64,000 nucleotides of DNA from Lachnospiraceae bacterium (GTDB taxonomy: Bacteria > Bacillota_A > Clostridia > Lachnospirales > Lachnospiraceae). The DNA lies in assembly GCA_016287765.1 (NCBI GenBank), contig JAEEWS010000001.1:58686-122685 (forward strand), read 5' to 3'. Positions 47,096-56,209 of this stretch are shown here, in pieces; within the stretch, counting starts at the first letter, position 1, and each line of letters begins with the position of its first letter. The translations under genes were made by a program, and so were the position numbers. A model generated the notes under the pieces. The model was given only the letters and a program-made list of their open reading frames with translations, was not told the DNA's origin and did not search any database.

Positions 47096-47770
47096 TTAAA
47101 TATTTTCAATCTGCCAATCAATGGGCTTAAGCCCGTTGGCCTTTAAAATGTCATTGGTCTTTGAAAAATGCCTGCATCCGAAAAAACCTCTGTACGCAGA
47201 CAAAGGACTGGGATGCGGGGCTTTTAGGATAACGTGTTTGCTGTTTGTGATGATATCAGCCTTCTTTTGAGCAGGACTACCCCATAACAAAAACACAACG
47301 GGAGTATCTTTCTCATTAAGTGCCCTGAGGGCTGCGTCGGTAAAGTTTTCCCAGCCGTGTCCCGCATGACTGTTGGCCTGATGCGCCCTTACGGTCAAAA
47401 CTGTGTTTAAAAGCAGAACTCCCTGGTATGCCCATTTGGTGAGCAAACCGTTATTGGGAATATAACAGCCCAGGTCATCATGCAACTCTTTATAAATATT
47501 CTGAAGACTGGGCGGAATATCTGTGGGCGGAAGCACGGAAAAACACAGGCCGTGAGCCTGTCCCGCATTGTGATAAGGATCCTGTCCGATGATAACCACC
47601 TTTGTATCAGCAAAGGAAGTATAATGAAAAGCATTAAAGATGTCATTTGAAGGTGGATAAATGATCTGAGTATCATATTCCTTCTTTACAAATTCAAACA
47701 GATCCCTGTAATAAGGCTTTCTATATTCATCTTTTAAATGATCGTTCCAGTCATTGGATACAGCACTCAT
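47096..47770 (-). CDS. ung: Uracil-DNA glycosylase, family 1
   Basis: A 224-aa base-excision repair enzyme that removes uracil from DNA. The catalytic motif is VIIGQDPYHNAGQAHGLCFS near residue 60-79, and the C-terminal motif is HPSPLSAYRGFFGCRHF near 186-202. These are family 1 signatures. Its ATG overlaps the hisF stop (TAATG), so it is translated from the same message as hisHF. Confidence 0.97.
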   Translation of the reverse strand: MSAVSNDWNDHLKDEYRKPYYRDLFEFVKKEYDTQIIYPPSNDIFNAFHYTSFADTKVVIIGQDPYHNAGQAHGLCFSVLPPTDIPPSLQNIYKELHDDLGCYIPNNGLLTKWAYQGVLLLNTVLTVRAHQANSHAGHGWENFTDAALRALNEKDTPVVFLLWGSPAQKKADIITNSKHVILKAPHPSPLSAYRGFFGCRHFSKTNDILKANGLKPIDWQIENI

Positions 47771-48531
47771 TATAATCTTACGGAAATGCCCTTATCTCTC
47801 AGGTATTTCTTTACCTCCGATATTTCAAGCTCTTTATAGTGAAAAAGGGTTGCAGCAAGCGCAGCATCAGCTCCTCCCTCGGTAAGAACATCACTGAAGT
47901 GCTTGCAGTTTCCCGCACCGCCGGAAGCAATAACGGGAACATTCACCAGTTCCGAAATAGTCTTTGTAAGCTCTATATCATATCCGTTCTTGGTACCGTC
48001 AGCATCCATGGAGGTGAGTAATATCTCTCCGGCTCCGAGTCTGCAGGCCTTTTGAGCCCATTCCACAGCGTCAATGCCCATATCTATCCTGCCGCCGTTT
48101 TTAAAGATATTCCAACCGGTGCCGTCTGCTCTTCTCTTCGCATCGATGGCTACCACCACACATTGACTTCCGAATTTGTCCGCAGCCCTCGATATAAGTT
48201 CCGGATCCATTATAGCTGCTGAATTAACAGCTACCTTGTCGGCACCCTCTCTTAAAATAACCTTAAAATCTTCAATGCTTCTGATACCGCCGCCCACTGT
48301 AAAGGGAATAAAAATGGCCTTGGAGATCTTTCTCACAAGATCTGCTTTTATCTCTCTGGCATCGGAGGATGCAGTAATATCAAGAAAGACAAGTTCATCC
48401 GCTCCTGCTGCATCATAGGCTGCGGCAGTTTCCACCGGATCTCCCGCATCTCTCAGATTTACAAAATTGATCCCTTTAACAACTCTTCCGTCCTTTATAT
48501 CCAAACAAGGTATTATTCTTTTGGTAAGCAT
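47770..48531 (-). CDS. hisF: Imidazole glycerol phosphate synthase, cyclase subunit
   Basis: A 253-aa TIM-barrel enzyme that uses ammonia from HisH to make imidazole glycerol phosphate and AICAR. Signatures: [32 protein letters not shown] and [11 protein letters not shown] prefer the ATG at 48529-48531 (GGAG five bases upstream, family-typical MLTKRIIP) to a GTG two codons earlier. It follows hisH by 9 bp. Confidence 0.96.
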   Translation of the reverse strand: MLTKRIIPCLDIKDGRVVKGINFVNLRDAGDPVETAAAYDAAGADELVFLDITASSDAREIKADLVRKISKAIFIPFTVGGGIRSIEDFKVILREGADKVAVNSAAIMDPELISRAADKFGSQCVVVAIDAKRRADGTGWNIFKNGGRIDMGIDAVEWAQKACRLGAGEILLTSMDADGTKNGYDIELTKTISELVNVPVIASGGAGNCKHFSDVLTEGGADAALAATLFHYKELEISEVKKYLRDKGISVRL

Positions 48532-48540
48532 AGTCACTCC

Positions 48541-49146
48541 TTAAATCTCAGCAAAATTTGAAAGCATCTTAAGTCCGGTTTTTCCCGACTTTTCGGGATG
48601 GAACTGGCAGGCAAATACATTTTTGTATTCAATAGCTGCATGAAACGGATGAATGTAATCACATTTGGCAGCAACTATATTTTCATCATCTGCCTTAAGA
48701 TAATAGGAATGTACAAAATAGACGTAGGAATCATCCGGTATGTCTTTAAAAAGTCTGCTTCCCTCTTTGATCTTTATTGAGTTCCACCCGATCTGCGGGA
48801 TCTTAAAGCCCGGCGTTTCCTCAAACTTCTTTATCTTTCCTTTGAAAATACCAAGTCCCGGAACACCCGGTCCTTCTTCGCTTTCTTCAAAAAGCATCTG
48901 CATGCCGAGACATATGCCTATAAGCGGAATATTCCCGGCAACAGCCTTTTTCACCGTTTCATCAAGTCCGGACCTGCGAAGCATATCCATGGCATCTCCG
49001 AAAGCACCTACTCCCGGAAGGACCACCTTGTCTGCCGAAAGGATCTCCTTCTCATCCGAACTTACCACAGTCTCATAACCCAGGTAAGCAAAGGCTTTTT
49101 CCACACTTCTCAAATTTCCTGCACCGTAATCAATGATCGCTATCAC
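48541..49146 (-). CDS. hisH: Imidazole glycerol phosphate synthase, glutaminase subunit
   Basis: A 201-aa class I glutamine amidotransferase. The nucleophile Cys is in IGICLGMQMLFEESEEG near residue 78; the catalytic His is in FACQFHPEKSG near residue 183. IAIIDYGAGNLRSVEKAF is the standard N terminus. The start is GTG (49144-49146) with AGGAGG seven bases upstream. Other histidine genes are absent from the window. Confidence 0.96.
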   Translation of the reverse strand: MIAIIDYGAGNLRSVEKAFAYLGYETVVSSDEKEILSADKVVLPGVGAFGDAMDMLRRSGLDETVKKAVAGNIPLIGICLGMQMLFEESEEGPGVPGLGIFKGKIKKFEETPGFKIPQIGWNSIKIKEGSRLFKDIPDDSYVYFVHSYYLKADDENIVAAKCDYIHPFHAAIEYKNVFACQFHPEKSGKTGLKMLSNFAEI

Positions 49147-49179
49147 TTAACAACCTCCTAAAACCCGTATCTTTTACCG

Positions 49180-49207
49180 AAAAAAGGGCAGAGTATCTGC
49201 TCCGCCC
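49180..49207 (-). terminator. Rho-independent terminator after the acidic membrane protein gene
   Basis: GGGCGGAG (49200-49207 on minus) pairs with CTCTGCCC (49186-49193) with one mismatch, followed by six T residues. It lies 23 bp after the stop at 49231. Confidence 0.75.
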
Positions 49208-49230
49208 ATTTACATTTTCCCATTAAACTG

Positions 49231-51114
49231 TTATTCACCGTCTCCCAAACCGAGTCTGTCCACCGTCTCATATATATATCTGGTGTAATAGAGATTCGCT
49301 TCATATTCCCCGTAGGTTTCCTTAAGATAATCATAATGTTCAAGAACAAACATTGCCTCTGATTCGTCTATCCCGTAAATCTCCCACAATTTCTTGTAGA
49401 TCTCGCTTCTGACGAGATAAATATCATCCTGCGCTCCCAGTGCAGTAGCATGGGCGAACCATTTTCTGAATCTGAGAAGTCCCTTGAAAAGATCGTTGAG
49501 ACCTTCCCTGTAATCATCCAAAAGTGCATGATTATAATAAGAATTAAGCTGGGTATTAACATAATTGACAGTCAGGATCTTATCATAGAGATCGTAATCC
49601 TCTTCCTCTATATCAAGACCATAGATCTTGTCATATGCTTTTGTATAATAAGTAACATCCTGATAAACCAATGCATTGTCAAAAAGCTTTGAAGCCTGAC
49701 GTACACCAATGTTGTAAGCAAGGGTGCTTCCTCCGCTGACAGTGACGGCAACTATTCCGAGGAACAGGGCAAATATCACCAGGATCCCCCATTTATTGAG
49801 CTTTGCGGTATTACCCACATCCTCAAGGATCATGTTGCTTGCCTGTTCAAGCTTTAGTTTTCTTGCTGCTTCCTTTTCTTCTGCAGTCTGTCTTGCTTTA
49901 AGCGCTTTAGCTTCTGCGGCAGCCTTTTTCTTTTCCGCCTTTTCAGCCTTCTTGGTTTCTTTTAATGCCTTCTTGGCATCCGCAAGATCGGCTTTTTGCT
50001 TTGCAATCTCTTCCGGAGTAGGCTCAGGCTTTATCTTGTCTTCCGGTATTTTTACATTACCGAAAAGCTGGATATACCAGGGTAGTTTATCCTTGGCTAC
50101 AGCACTCTTTCTTGCCTTGGGCTTCTTTTCCTCTTCTGCCGGCTTATCCAGATCTATCTCGTTTAAAAGATCGTCCAGTGCCGCAAGGTCATCCTCGTTA
50201 AAGGTATCAACGCCCATATCACCCAACATACTGCTGATACCGCCCTGATTGTTTTCATCGTTATCGGGCTCTTCAGTTTCCTCAGCATTAAAGGTAAAAC
50301 CTTCCATGGGATCTTCATATTCGGCCTGAAAATCATCGGCATTTTCCTCTATCTCGGGCTGCTCTTGGTCATCTGCCACTATATTAACCACTTCATCCGC
50401 CAGATGTTCTTCCATATTCTTATCGGAAGCATCACTTTCTTCAACGCCCTCAAAGAAATCATGGTCATCAAGTTCATCTACCGGGTCTGTGTTATCCGTC
50501 TCTTCTTTATCATCTTTAAACAGATCGCTGAAAAGATTATCCAGTGCTTCATGCTCCGATCCGTTATCCGGTTCGGGTGCATATATCTCATCTGCCCCAT
50601 CATCCGCTTCTTCTTCCGAAAAATTCAGTCCTTCTGATATCTCTTCAGGTATATCTTCCGCTTCGTCCGGGCTCTCTTCTTCGGTATCATCTCCAAAAAG
50701 ATAGGAATTACCTCCGTTATTTTCTCCGGACACAGAAAACAGCTCTCCTTGGGATACTTCATCGGAAAGCTCGTTGTTGATCATGTTATCAATGACATCA
50801 TCGTCATAGTCATTGAAGATATTGTAATTTTTAATCTCCCCTGTTTCAAAACTGTCGTCTATAAGATCATCGGCGTCAGTTTTTGCATAATAGTCAGACG
50901 TATTGGCCGGTTGGCGGTCGAAATCGTCGATCGCAATCTCATTATTAACTTCATCCGCCGGAGCCATTTCTGTCTCCGGCGGTGTATTATCTTCCTTTTG
51001 TTCAGCTCTTTTGTTTTTTCTGTAAGCCGAAAATCTGTTTTTGTTGTCCGGTTTGTTACCGTCTGAGTTAAGCCCATTCAGGAGACTGTCGAGATAGGAT
51101 TCGTCTGTAGGCAT
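49231..51114 (-). CDS. Hypothetical acidic single-pass membrane protein, 627 aa
   Basis: I do not recognise this protein. Residues 1-340 are strongly acidic and low complexity, with many Asp/Glu-rich stretches and few hydrophobics, so largely disordered. Residues 345-365 (LPWYIQLFGNVKIP) could be a short binding motif. A Lys/Ala/Glu-rich coiled coil (about 368-425) follows, then one transmembrane helix (about 442-462) and a 165-residue helical, Tyr-rich C-terminal domain presumably outside the membrane. It lies 31 bp after cheV with no terminator between, suggesting co-transcription. Function is unknown. Confidence 0.7.
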   Translation of the reverse strand: MPTDESYLDSLLNGLNSDGNKPDNKNRFSAYRKNKRAEQKEDNTPPETEMAPADEVNNEIAIDDFDRQPANTSDYYAKTDADDLIDDSFETGEIKNYNIFNDYDDDVIDNMINNELSDEVSQGELFSVSGENNGGNSYLFGDDTEEESPDEAEDIPEEISEGLNFSEEEADDGADEIYAPEPDNGSEHEALDNLFSDLFKDDKEETDNTDPVDELDDHDFFEGVEESDASDKNMEEHLADEVVNIVADDQEQPEIEENADDFQAEYEDPMEGFTFNAEETEEPDNDENNQGGISSMLGDMGVDTFNEDDLAALDDLLNEIDLDKPAEEEKKPKARKSAVAKDKLPWYIQLFGNVKIPEDKIKPEPTPEEIAKQKADLADAKKALKETKKAEKAEKKKAAAEAKALKARQTAEEKEAARKLKLEQASNMILEDVGNTAKLNKWGILVIFALFLGIVAVTVSGGSTLAYNIGVRQASKLFDNALVYQDVTYYTKAYDKIYGLDIEEEDYDLYDKILTVNYVNTQLNSYYNHALLDDYREGLNDLFKGLLRFRKWFAHATALGAQDDIYLVRSEIYKKLWEIYGIDESEAMFVLEHYDYLKETYGEYEANLYYTRYIYETVDRLGLGDGE

Positions 51115-51145
51115 CTGTTAGTACTCCGAGTGATTAGATTCTAAA

Positions 51146-52048
51146 TTAGTTTAAAATGAGCTTGTCAATCTCTCCGACAAGGCGGCCGATCTGAGGCTTG
51201 GTGATCTGAGCATCAGCACCCAGTGACTTACCTTTAACAATAAGCTCGTCGCTGATCATTGACGAGAAAATGATAACAGGAATACTCTTCATCTTATCAT
51301 CGCTCTTAATGAGCTTGGTGAGATGATGACCGTCCATACGGGGCATCTCTATATCAGTGATGATAAGCTTTACCTTTTCTGTTATCTTTCCGTCCTTATT
51401 GAGCTCTGTAAGTTTTTCCCATGCTTCCTGGCCATCCATATTGACAATAAGGTTGGAATAGCCGGCTTTCTTAAGGCAGTCCTGAAGAAGTTTGGAAAGA
51501 AGAGCCGAGTCTTCTGCGATAAGGATAGGCTTTGTGCTTCTCTGTCTGAAGCCCAGCTCATCAATATCACTAACCTTAAGAGATGTATCGGGTGAAATAT
51601 CAGCTATGATCTTTTCGAAGTCCAGAAGAACGATCAGTCTTCCGTCAAGTTTTACAATACCGGTGGCAACGCCTTTTCCCTGTCCGTTCAATGTAGCATC
51701 GGGCTTCAAAACCTCTTCCCAGGAAACCCTGTGGATACCTACTACAGAATGTACATGGAATGCAGCATTCGTGTTATTAAAGTAGGTAACGATATAAAGA
51801 TCGTTCTTGATCTCATTGGATTCGGGAAGGTTTAACACCTTGGAAAGGCTGATGCTGGTAATAACCTCATCACGTGGCATGAAAATGCCTTCAATACAAG
51901 GGTCGGCATTGGGAACCGGAACTGCCGGCGTATACTGCAGAATTTCGCGAATCTTGGCTACGTTGATGCCGTAACGGTTTTCGCCAACGACAAATTCGAG
52001 TATTTCAAGCTCGTTTGTTCCGCTCTCTAACAAGATATTGGTATCCAT
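51146..52048 (-). CDS. cheV: Chemotaxis protein CheV
   Basis: A coupling protein of 300 aa joining chemoreceptors to CheA. Residues about 12-150 are a CheW domain (LEILEFVVGENRYGINVAKIREI...), and about 173-300 a receiver domain with the phospho-acceptor Asp in IITDIEMPRMDGHH. ATG at 52046-52048 is preferred because GGAGG lies seven bases upstream; another ATG two codons before is too close to that site. No other che gene is in the window. Confidence 0.92.
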   Translation of the reverse strand: MDTNILLESGTNELEILEFVVGENRYGINVAKIREILQYTPAVPVPNADPCIEGIFMPRDEVITSISLSKVLNLPESNEIKNDLYIVTYFNNTNAAFHVHSVVGIHRVSWEEVLKPDATLNGQGKGVATGIVKLDGRLIVLLDFEKIIADISPDTSLKVSDIDELGFRQRSTKPILIAEDSALLSKLLQDCLKKAGYSNLIVNMDGQEAWEKLTELNKDGKITEKVKLIITDIEMPRMDGHHLTKLIKSDDKMKSIPVIIFSSMISDELIVKGKSLGADAQITKPQIGRLVGEIDKLILN

Positions 52049-52140
52049 AATCATTCCTCCATATAGGGTTATTTCGTATCGTAAATATTTAGTAAATTAT
52101 ATAACATATCAGACTATTTTTCAATTGATTTGAAACAAGT

Positions 52141-52935
52141 TTATTGTATTTTAATTATCACGTTATCATTGTTTTTGTTGGTTATCAGGATACCTGCCGT
52201 GTCTATCTCCATATTCTCCGGCACCTTAAATACCACCACTGCCCCGTTGACACCGTTGTATCTTTCACCGGAAGCGATGGGCTCACCTTTTCCGTCGGTA
52301 TCAAGACCGATATAGTAGAGATCATTGGGGAACATGGTCATGGTCTCGTAATCAAAATACACTCCGTTTATCATGATCAGACTTCTGAGTCCCATATCAC
52401 TGGTATTAAGATATCTGGTCTCTGAGCTGTCATTCTTTATCACAAATTTTACAGCCAGATACTCATAGCCGTCGATCTTGGACAAAGCATAGTAAGAATC
52501 GCCGATAGAAAAGCTGTATTCGGGAATACTTGCCCCGGCATAAACTACACTGAAGTCCTCGGCACCGATAACCTTTGCAAGCTGCTTCCAGGTTTCATTA
52601 TTATTGGAAGGGAAAGGTGTGGGTGTAGGGGTGTTGGTAGGGGTAGGTGTAGGGGTTGAAGTTGCATTTGGATCTCTCGGCACAGCCGTAGGCCTCGGCG
52701 TTGGCGTCGGTGTATCGGTAGCCGTAGGCGTAGGTGTATTGGTGGGTGTGGGTGTTAAGTCATTCGATTCCAAAAAAGCGGAAGTATAATTCATGTCATG
52801 CCTTAAGAGAATATCCGCACTGTATTGTGCCACGGCATCAAGTTCACTATCGCTTAAAGGGATCGTATTCACCAGGCATCCGCCAAAAGTAAGAGCTACC
52901 ATGCATATTAAAATGAATGATATTTTTTTATACAC
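52141..52935 (-). CDS. Pro-Thr-rich lipoprotein with DUF4352/5067-like C-terminal domain
   Basis: An exported protein of about 264 aa. The N terminus is a lipoprotein signal with lipobox TFGGC (Cys20 with this start). A Pro/Thr tandem linker of about 60 residues (TPTPTNTPTPTATDTPTPTP and similar) precedes a C-terminal domain (about 110-265) that looks like a DUF4352/5067 immunoglobulin-like fold. GTG at 52933-52935 has GAGG nine bases upstream; an ATG at 52944 abuts that site. It lies 78 bp downstream of the histidine kinase gene. Its role is unknown; it might be a surface partner of that kinase. Confidence 0.7.
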   Translation of the reverse strand: MYKKISFILICMVALTFGGCLVNTIPLSDSELDAVAQYSADILLRHDMNYTSAFLESNDLTPTPTNTPTPTATDTPTPTPRPTAVPRDPNATSTPTPTPTNTPTPTPFPSNNNETWKQLAKVIGAEDFSVVYAGASIPEYSFSIGDSYYALSKIDGYEYLAVKFVIKNDSSETRYLNTSDMGLRSLIMINGVYFDYETMTMFPNDLYYIGLDTDGKGEPIASGERYNGVNGAVVVFKVPENMEIDTAGILITNKNNDNVIIKIQ

Positions 52936-53013
52936 TGAATGCATCCTCTTTCAATAGATTTTGTGTTCTTTAAGAAACTATAACACTTTATCTAGTTTTC
53001 GGCAACTTCTCTT

Positions 53014-54750
53014 TTAAACTTTAGCATCCGAATCCAGTTCAAACCAGAATTCAACACCGTTTGTATGATTAAGTACTCCGTAAGGCTTATTGTGGGCCTC
53101 CATTATAGCCTTAACGATCGAGAGTCCTATGCCCGAACCTCCGTACTCTCTGGTTCTTGCTTTATCCACCTTATAGAACTTGATCCAGATCTTATCAATA
53201 TCTTCTTCGGGTATGGGCTTACCTGTATTAAAGACAGACACCCTGACGGTATTTCCGGTCTTCTCTGCTTTTACGTCCACGATCATCTCATTTTCGCAAT
53301 GGTTCAACGCATTGGTAAGATAATTGGTAAATACTTCCTCCACCATATATTCATCCGCCCACACGTTCATGGGGCCCTTGACGTTTACAAGAAGATTAGC
53401 TCCTTTGTTTTTTATAAGTACATCGGATGAATTAAGAACGGAACGTATCATTTCACAGATATCAAAACGCTTTAACTCCACGATCTGATTACCAAACTCG
53501 ATCTGGTTCAGGGTAAGGAGTTTTTTAACCATGGTGTTCATCTTACCGGCTTCATCTATAATAACGTCGCAGTAAAAATCCCTGCTTTCCGCATCATCGT
53601 TGATACAGTCTTTAAGGCCTTCCGCATAGCCTGATATGAGAGCTATGGGTGTCTTTAGTTCGTGGGTTACATTGGAAAGGAATTCTTTTCTTATCTCATC
53701 CACCTGAGTCTTTTGCTCAATATCGCTCTGAAGACGGTTATTTACGCTCTTAAGATCCGATATGGTCTCTTCCAGTTTTTCCGAAAGAATGTTTATGCTT
53801 TCCCCCAGTTCTCCTATCTCGTCATGGATCTTAACATCATATTTGGTGGTAAAGTCCAGCTTCGACATCTTTTTGGCTATTTCGGACAACTGTTTAATGG
53901 GTCTTACAACACGTCCCGATGCTATTACCATTATCCCCGATGCCAAAACCAGGACCAGAAGTCCCGCATACAAAAGAAATTTATTGGCTATCTGAACACT
54001 GTCACGCATACTGTCCACACTTGTCCTTATAAGAACATAGCTGGAGTTTTCCGTGTCGTTGGCAAACAACTCTATATAATTGGCATTGGTCCTGCCCTCA
54101 AATGACTTAAAAATTGTATATCTTCCGTCTGTATCGGTATATATAACATTACTGTTGGTCAAAAAGTTCTTGCTGTTGGAATACTCGGGCAGTCTTTCAA
54201 TAAATATCCTTTCTTTGGTATACCCGTTGGACGTACTGAAAGAATAACTGTAATTCCATAATATGGATATGGAAAGATTGTACCTGCTCGCAACACTTTC
54301 CAGTCTTCTGGAGTCAAGGTCGGAAAGGAAATTTTCCGTATCCGTCTGGGGTGTTACTTCCACAGGTCCCTCAAAGGGTGGTGGTGTTCCTCCTTCTTCT
54401 CCGGGTTGATCCCCCGGATTAAAATCTCCTCTGAATTCATCCTTCATACTGCCTTTAAAAGGTGCGGGTGTTGGGGTTGCACCGGTTTCGGAACTTTGAA
54501 CTGCTTTTGTATTTAACGTGGCGATAATACGACCTGTCCCTGCATCTGCGGATTGATTTCCTTCTTCAGCCACATAATACTTGGAAAGTATGTCTTCAAT
54601 AGATTCATAGGTGCTTTTTAAAGCATCTATCTTGGTATTTACATAGTATTTTTCAAGCAGGAACCTGTTCAATACCCATGTGACAGTAATCGCTCCGGCC
54701 ACAGCAGCCATTATTACCAAAGTCAGCCTTAATCTCCAGGAGATCTTCAT
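53014..54750 (-). CDS. Membrane sensor histidine kinase
   Basis: A 578-aa two-component kinase. TM1 at about 8-30 and TM2 at about 258-277 bracket a 225-residue extracellular sensor domain. That domain contains a Pro/Thr/Gly-rich disordered stretch (about 88-135, ATPTPAPFKG, GTPPPFEGP) and Tyr/Ser-rich parts on either side. HAMP (278-332), HisKA with H363 in VTHELKTP, and an HATPase domain with NYLTNALNH and GGSGIGLSIV follow. It is 36 bp after its response regulator gene. GGAGG precedes the ATG. The signal is unknown. Confidence 0.92.
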   Translation of the reverse strand: MKISWRLRLTLVIMAAVAGAITVTWVLNRFLLEKYYVNTKIDALKSTYESIEDILSKYYVAEEGNQSADAGTGRIIATLNTKAVQSSETGATPTPAPFKGSMKDEFRGDFNPGDQPGEEGGTPPPFEGPVEVTPQTDTENFLSDLDSRRLESVASRYNLSISILWNYSYSFSTSNGYTKERIFIERLPEYSNSKNFLTNSNVIYTDTDGRYTIFKSFEGRTNANYIELFANDTENSSYVLIRTSVDSMRDSVQIANKFLLYAGLLVLVLASGIMVIASGRVVRPIKQLSEIAKKMSKLDFTTKYDVKIHDEIGELGESINILSEKLEETISDLKSVNNRLQSDIEQKTQVDEIRKEFLSNVTHELKTPIALISGYAEGLKDCINDDAESRDFYCDVIIDEAGKMNTMVKKLLTLNQIEFGNQIVELKRFDICEMIRSVLNSSDVLIKNKGANLLVNVKGPMNVWADEYMVEEVFTNYLTNALNHCENEMIVDVKAEKTGNTVRVSVFNTGKPIPEEDIDKIWIKFYKVDKARTREYGGSGIGLSIVKAIMEAHNKPYGVLNHTNGVEFWFELDSDAKV

Positions 54751-54786
54751 ATATCCTCCTTTTAATCCACATCCGTTACCTTTTTA

Positions 54787-55464
54787 TTAAACTTCAAATT
54801 TATAACCCATTCCCCAAATGGTTTTAATATAATCACCCTTTTCTCCCATCTTGCTCCTGAGTTTTTTCACATGAGTATCAATGGTTCTGGCGTCTCCGTA
54901 ATAATCATAATTCCATACGTTGTTAAGGATCTTCTCTCTGGAAAGAGCTATGCCCTTATTGGTAACAAAGTATTCCAGAAGTTCAAATTCCTTAACCGAA
55001 AGATCGATAGCCGCGCCGTCTATCTTAACGGAATGAGCCTGATGATCCAGAACGATACCGCCTATCTCTATAGTTTCTTCCAAAGAGGAATTTGCTCTTC
55101 TTAAGATTGCTTCCACTCTCGCCACAAGGATCTTGGGTGAAAAAGGCTTGGAAATATATTCATCCACTCCCAGTTCAAACCCCAAAAGTTCGTCCCTCTC
55201 CTCTGATTTTGCAGTAAGCATGATAATAGGCACTTTTGAATATTGTCTTATTTCCTTGACCACTTGCCATCCGTCCAGTTTGGGCATCATGACATCCAGT
55301 ATTACCAATGCGATATCCTTATTTTTCTCGTCAAAGAAAACATCTATGGCCTGTTCTCCGTCTTCCGCCTCAAGTACGGTGTATCCGTGCTTTGCCAGAA
55401 AGTCGTGCACCAGTTTTCTCATCCTGCTTTCATCATCCACTACCAAGATCTTAACAACATCCAT
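54787..55464 (-). CDS. OmpR/PhoB-family response regulator
   Basis: A 225-aa regulator. The receiver domain (1-120) has the acidic pair DDES, the phospho-acceptor Asp in LVILDVMMPKLDG and Lys in YISKPFSP. The C-terminal winged helix (about 130-225) has the DNA-contact helix ARTIDTHVKKLRSKMG. It follows the 184-aa membrane protein by 21 bp and precedes the kinase by 36 bp, forming a three-gene unit. Its target genes are unknown. Confidence 0.95.
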   Translation of the reverse strand: MDVVKILVVDDESRMRKLVHDFLAKHGYTVLEAEDGEQAIDVFFDEKNKDIALVILDVMMPKLDGWQVVKEIRQYSKVPIIMLTAKSEERDELLGFELGVDEYISKPFSPKILVARVEAILRRANSSLEETIEIGGIVLDHQAHSVKIDGAAIDLSVKEFELLEYFVTNKGIALSREKILNNVWNYDYYGDARTIDTHVKKLRSKMGEKGDYIKTIWGMGYKFEV

Positions 55465-55485
55465 AACATCCTCCGTTCCTGCATT

Positions 55486-56040
55486 TTACTTATTATAATA
55501 GATCCCGTTCTGTTCAAGAAAGTACATCTGGTCATTTATGTACTGTTGCTGTTCGTAAAGGTCCTGCTGCCATGAAGCATATTTATTCACGATCTCCTCT
55601 TCGTAGACGCTTTTTAAAGGTGAACTCTTCCCGGTGAGAACTATCACAAACATTCCGGCGATTATCACGATCAGACCTATGATAACTATCTTAAGCCCCA
55701 GATTCTCTCTTCTGAGTTTTTGTACCGTGGTGAGCCCGGGTTTATCGATCTCCTTTTTCTTTTTGCTTACTCTGATCTCCGGAAGGTCTCTAAGTCTGGA
55801 AGGTGATACCAGTTCATCCTTTAAAGCCAGGCCTCTTAACCTTTTTAAGAAGTCCAGACCAATGACCGTGGTAATGACATTTCTGTCTATCAGCCTGTTA
55901 TACAGGGCAATGACCGTATCGGTGTGCCCCAGATCCGTCCTGGCCTTTATGTATTCTATTGTTTCGTTTTCCTTTTTGGCCTCGTTAAATTCTTCCTCAG
56001 AGAAAAACGTATATCCCTTATACTTATATTCTTTAGCCAT
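55486..56040 (-). CDS. Hypothetical single-pass membrane protein at the head of a two-component operon
   Basis: I do not recognise a named family. Residues 1-115 are cytoplasmic, charged and helical. One transmembrane helix lies at about 117-136, and a 48-residue Tyr/Gln-rich tail is presumably outside. The gene is first in a unit with the response regulator (21-bp gap) and kinase, so it may be a sensor accessory or a target. GGAGAG precedes the ATG. Confidence 0.7.
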   Translation of the reverse strand: MAKEYKYKGYTFFSEEEFNEAKKENETIEYIKARTDLGHTDTVIALYNRLIDRNVITTVIGLDFLKRLRGLALKDELVSPSRLRDLPEIRVSKKKKEIDKPGLTTVQKLRRENLGLKIVIIGLIVIIAGMFVIVLTGKSSPLKSVYEEEIVNKYASWQQDLYEQQQYINDQMYFLEQNGIYYNK

Positions 56041-56082
56041 AACTCTCCGCTATCCGTATCAATAAAGAAACATGATCAATAT

Positions 56083-56094
56083 TGTCATTTGACA
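56083..56094. promoter_or_regulatory. TGTCA-TT-TGACA palindrome in the two-component leader
   Basis: A short perfect inverted repeat (5-bp arms, 2-bp centre) lies about 45 bp upstream of the 184-aa protein gene, close to a TGATAGAAT extended -10 on the minus strand (around 56112-56120). It could be a regulator site, but short palindromes occur by chance. Confidence 0.3.
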
Positions 56095-56209
56095 TTGCTA
56101 ATTCTATCACATTAATATAAAATATAGAATGTATTTTTTTCTAAATGATGTGTAAATTGTGTTTATTTTGTTACCGCTCACGTCATAATAACATTAAAAA
56201 GGACTTACT

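Noticed and set aside
52600..52760. Short G-rich direct repeats that could look like a CRISPR array
   Set aside because: The repeats are codon-level Pro-Thr repeats in frame with the lipoprotein, with no uniform repeat-spacer pattern and no cas genes nearby.
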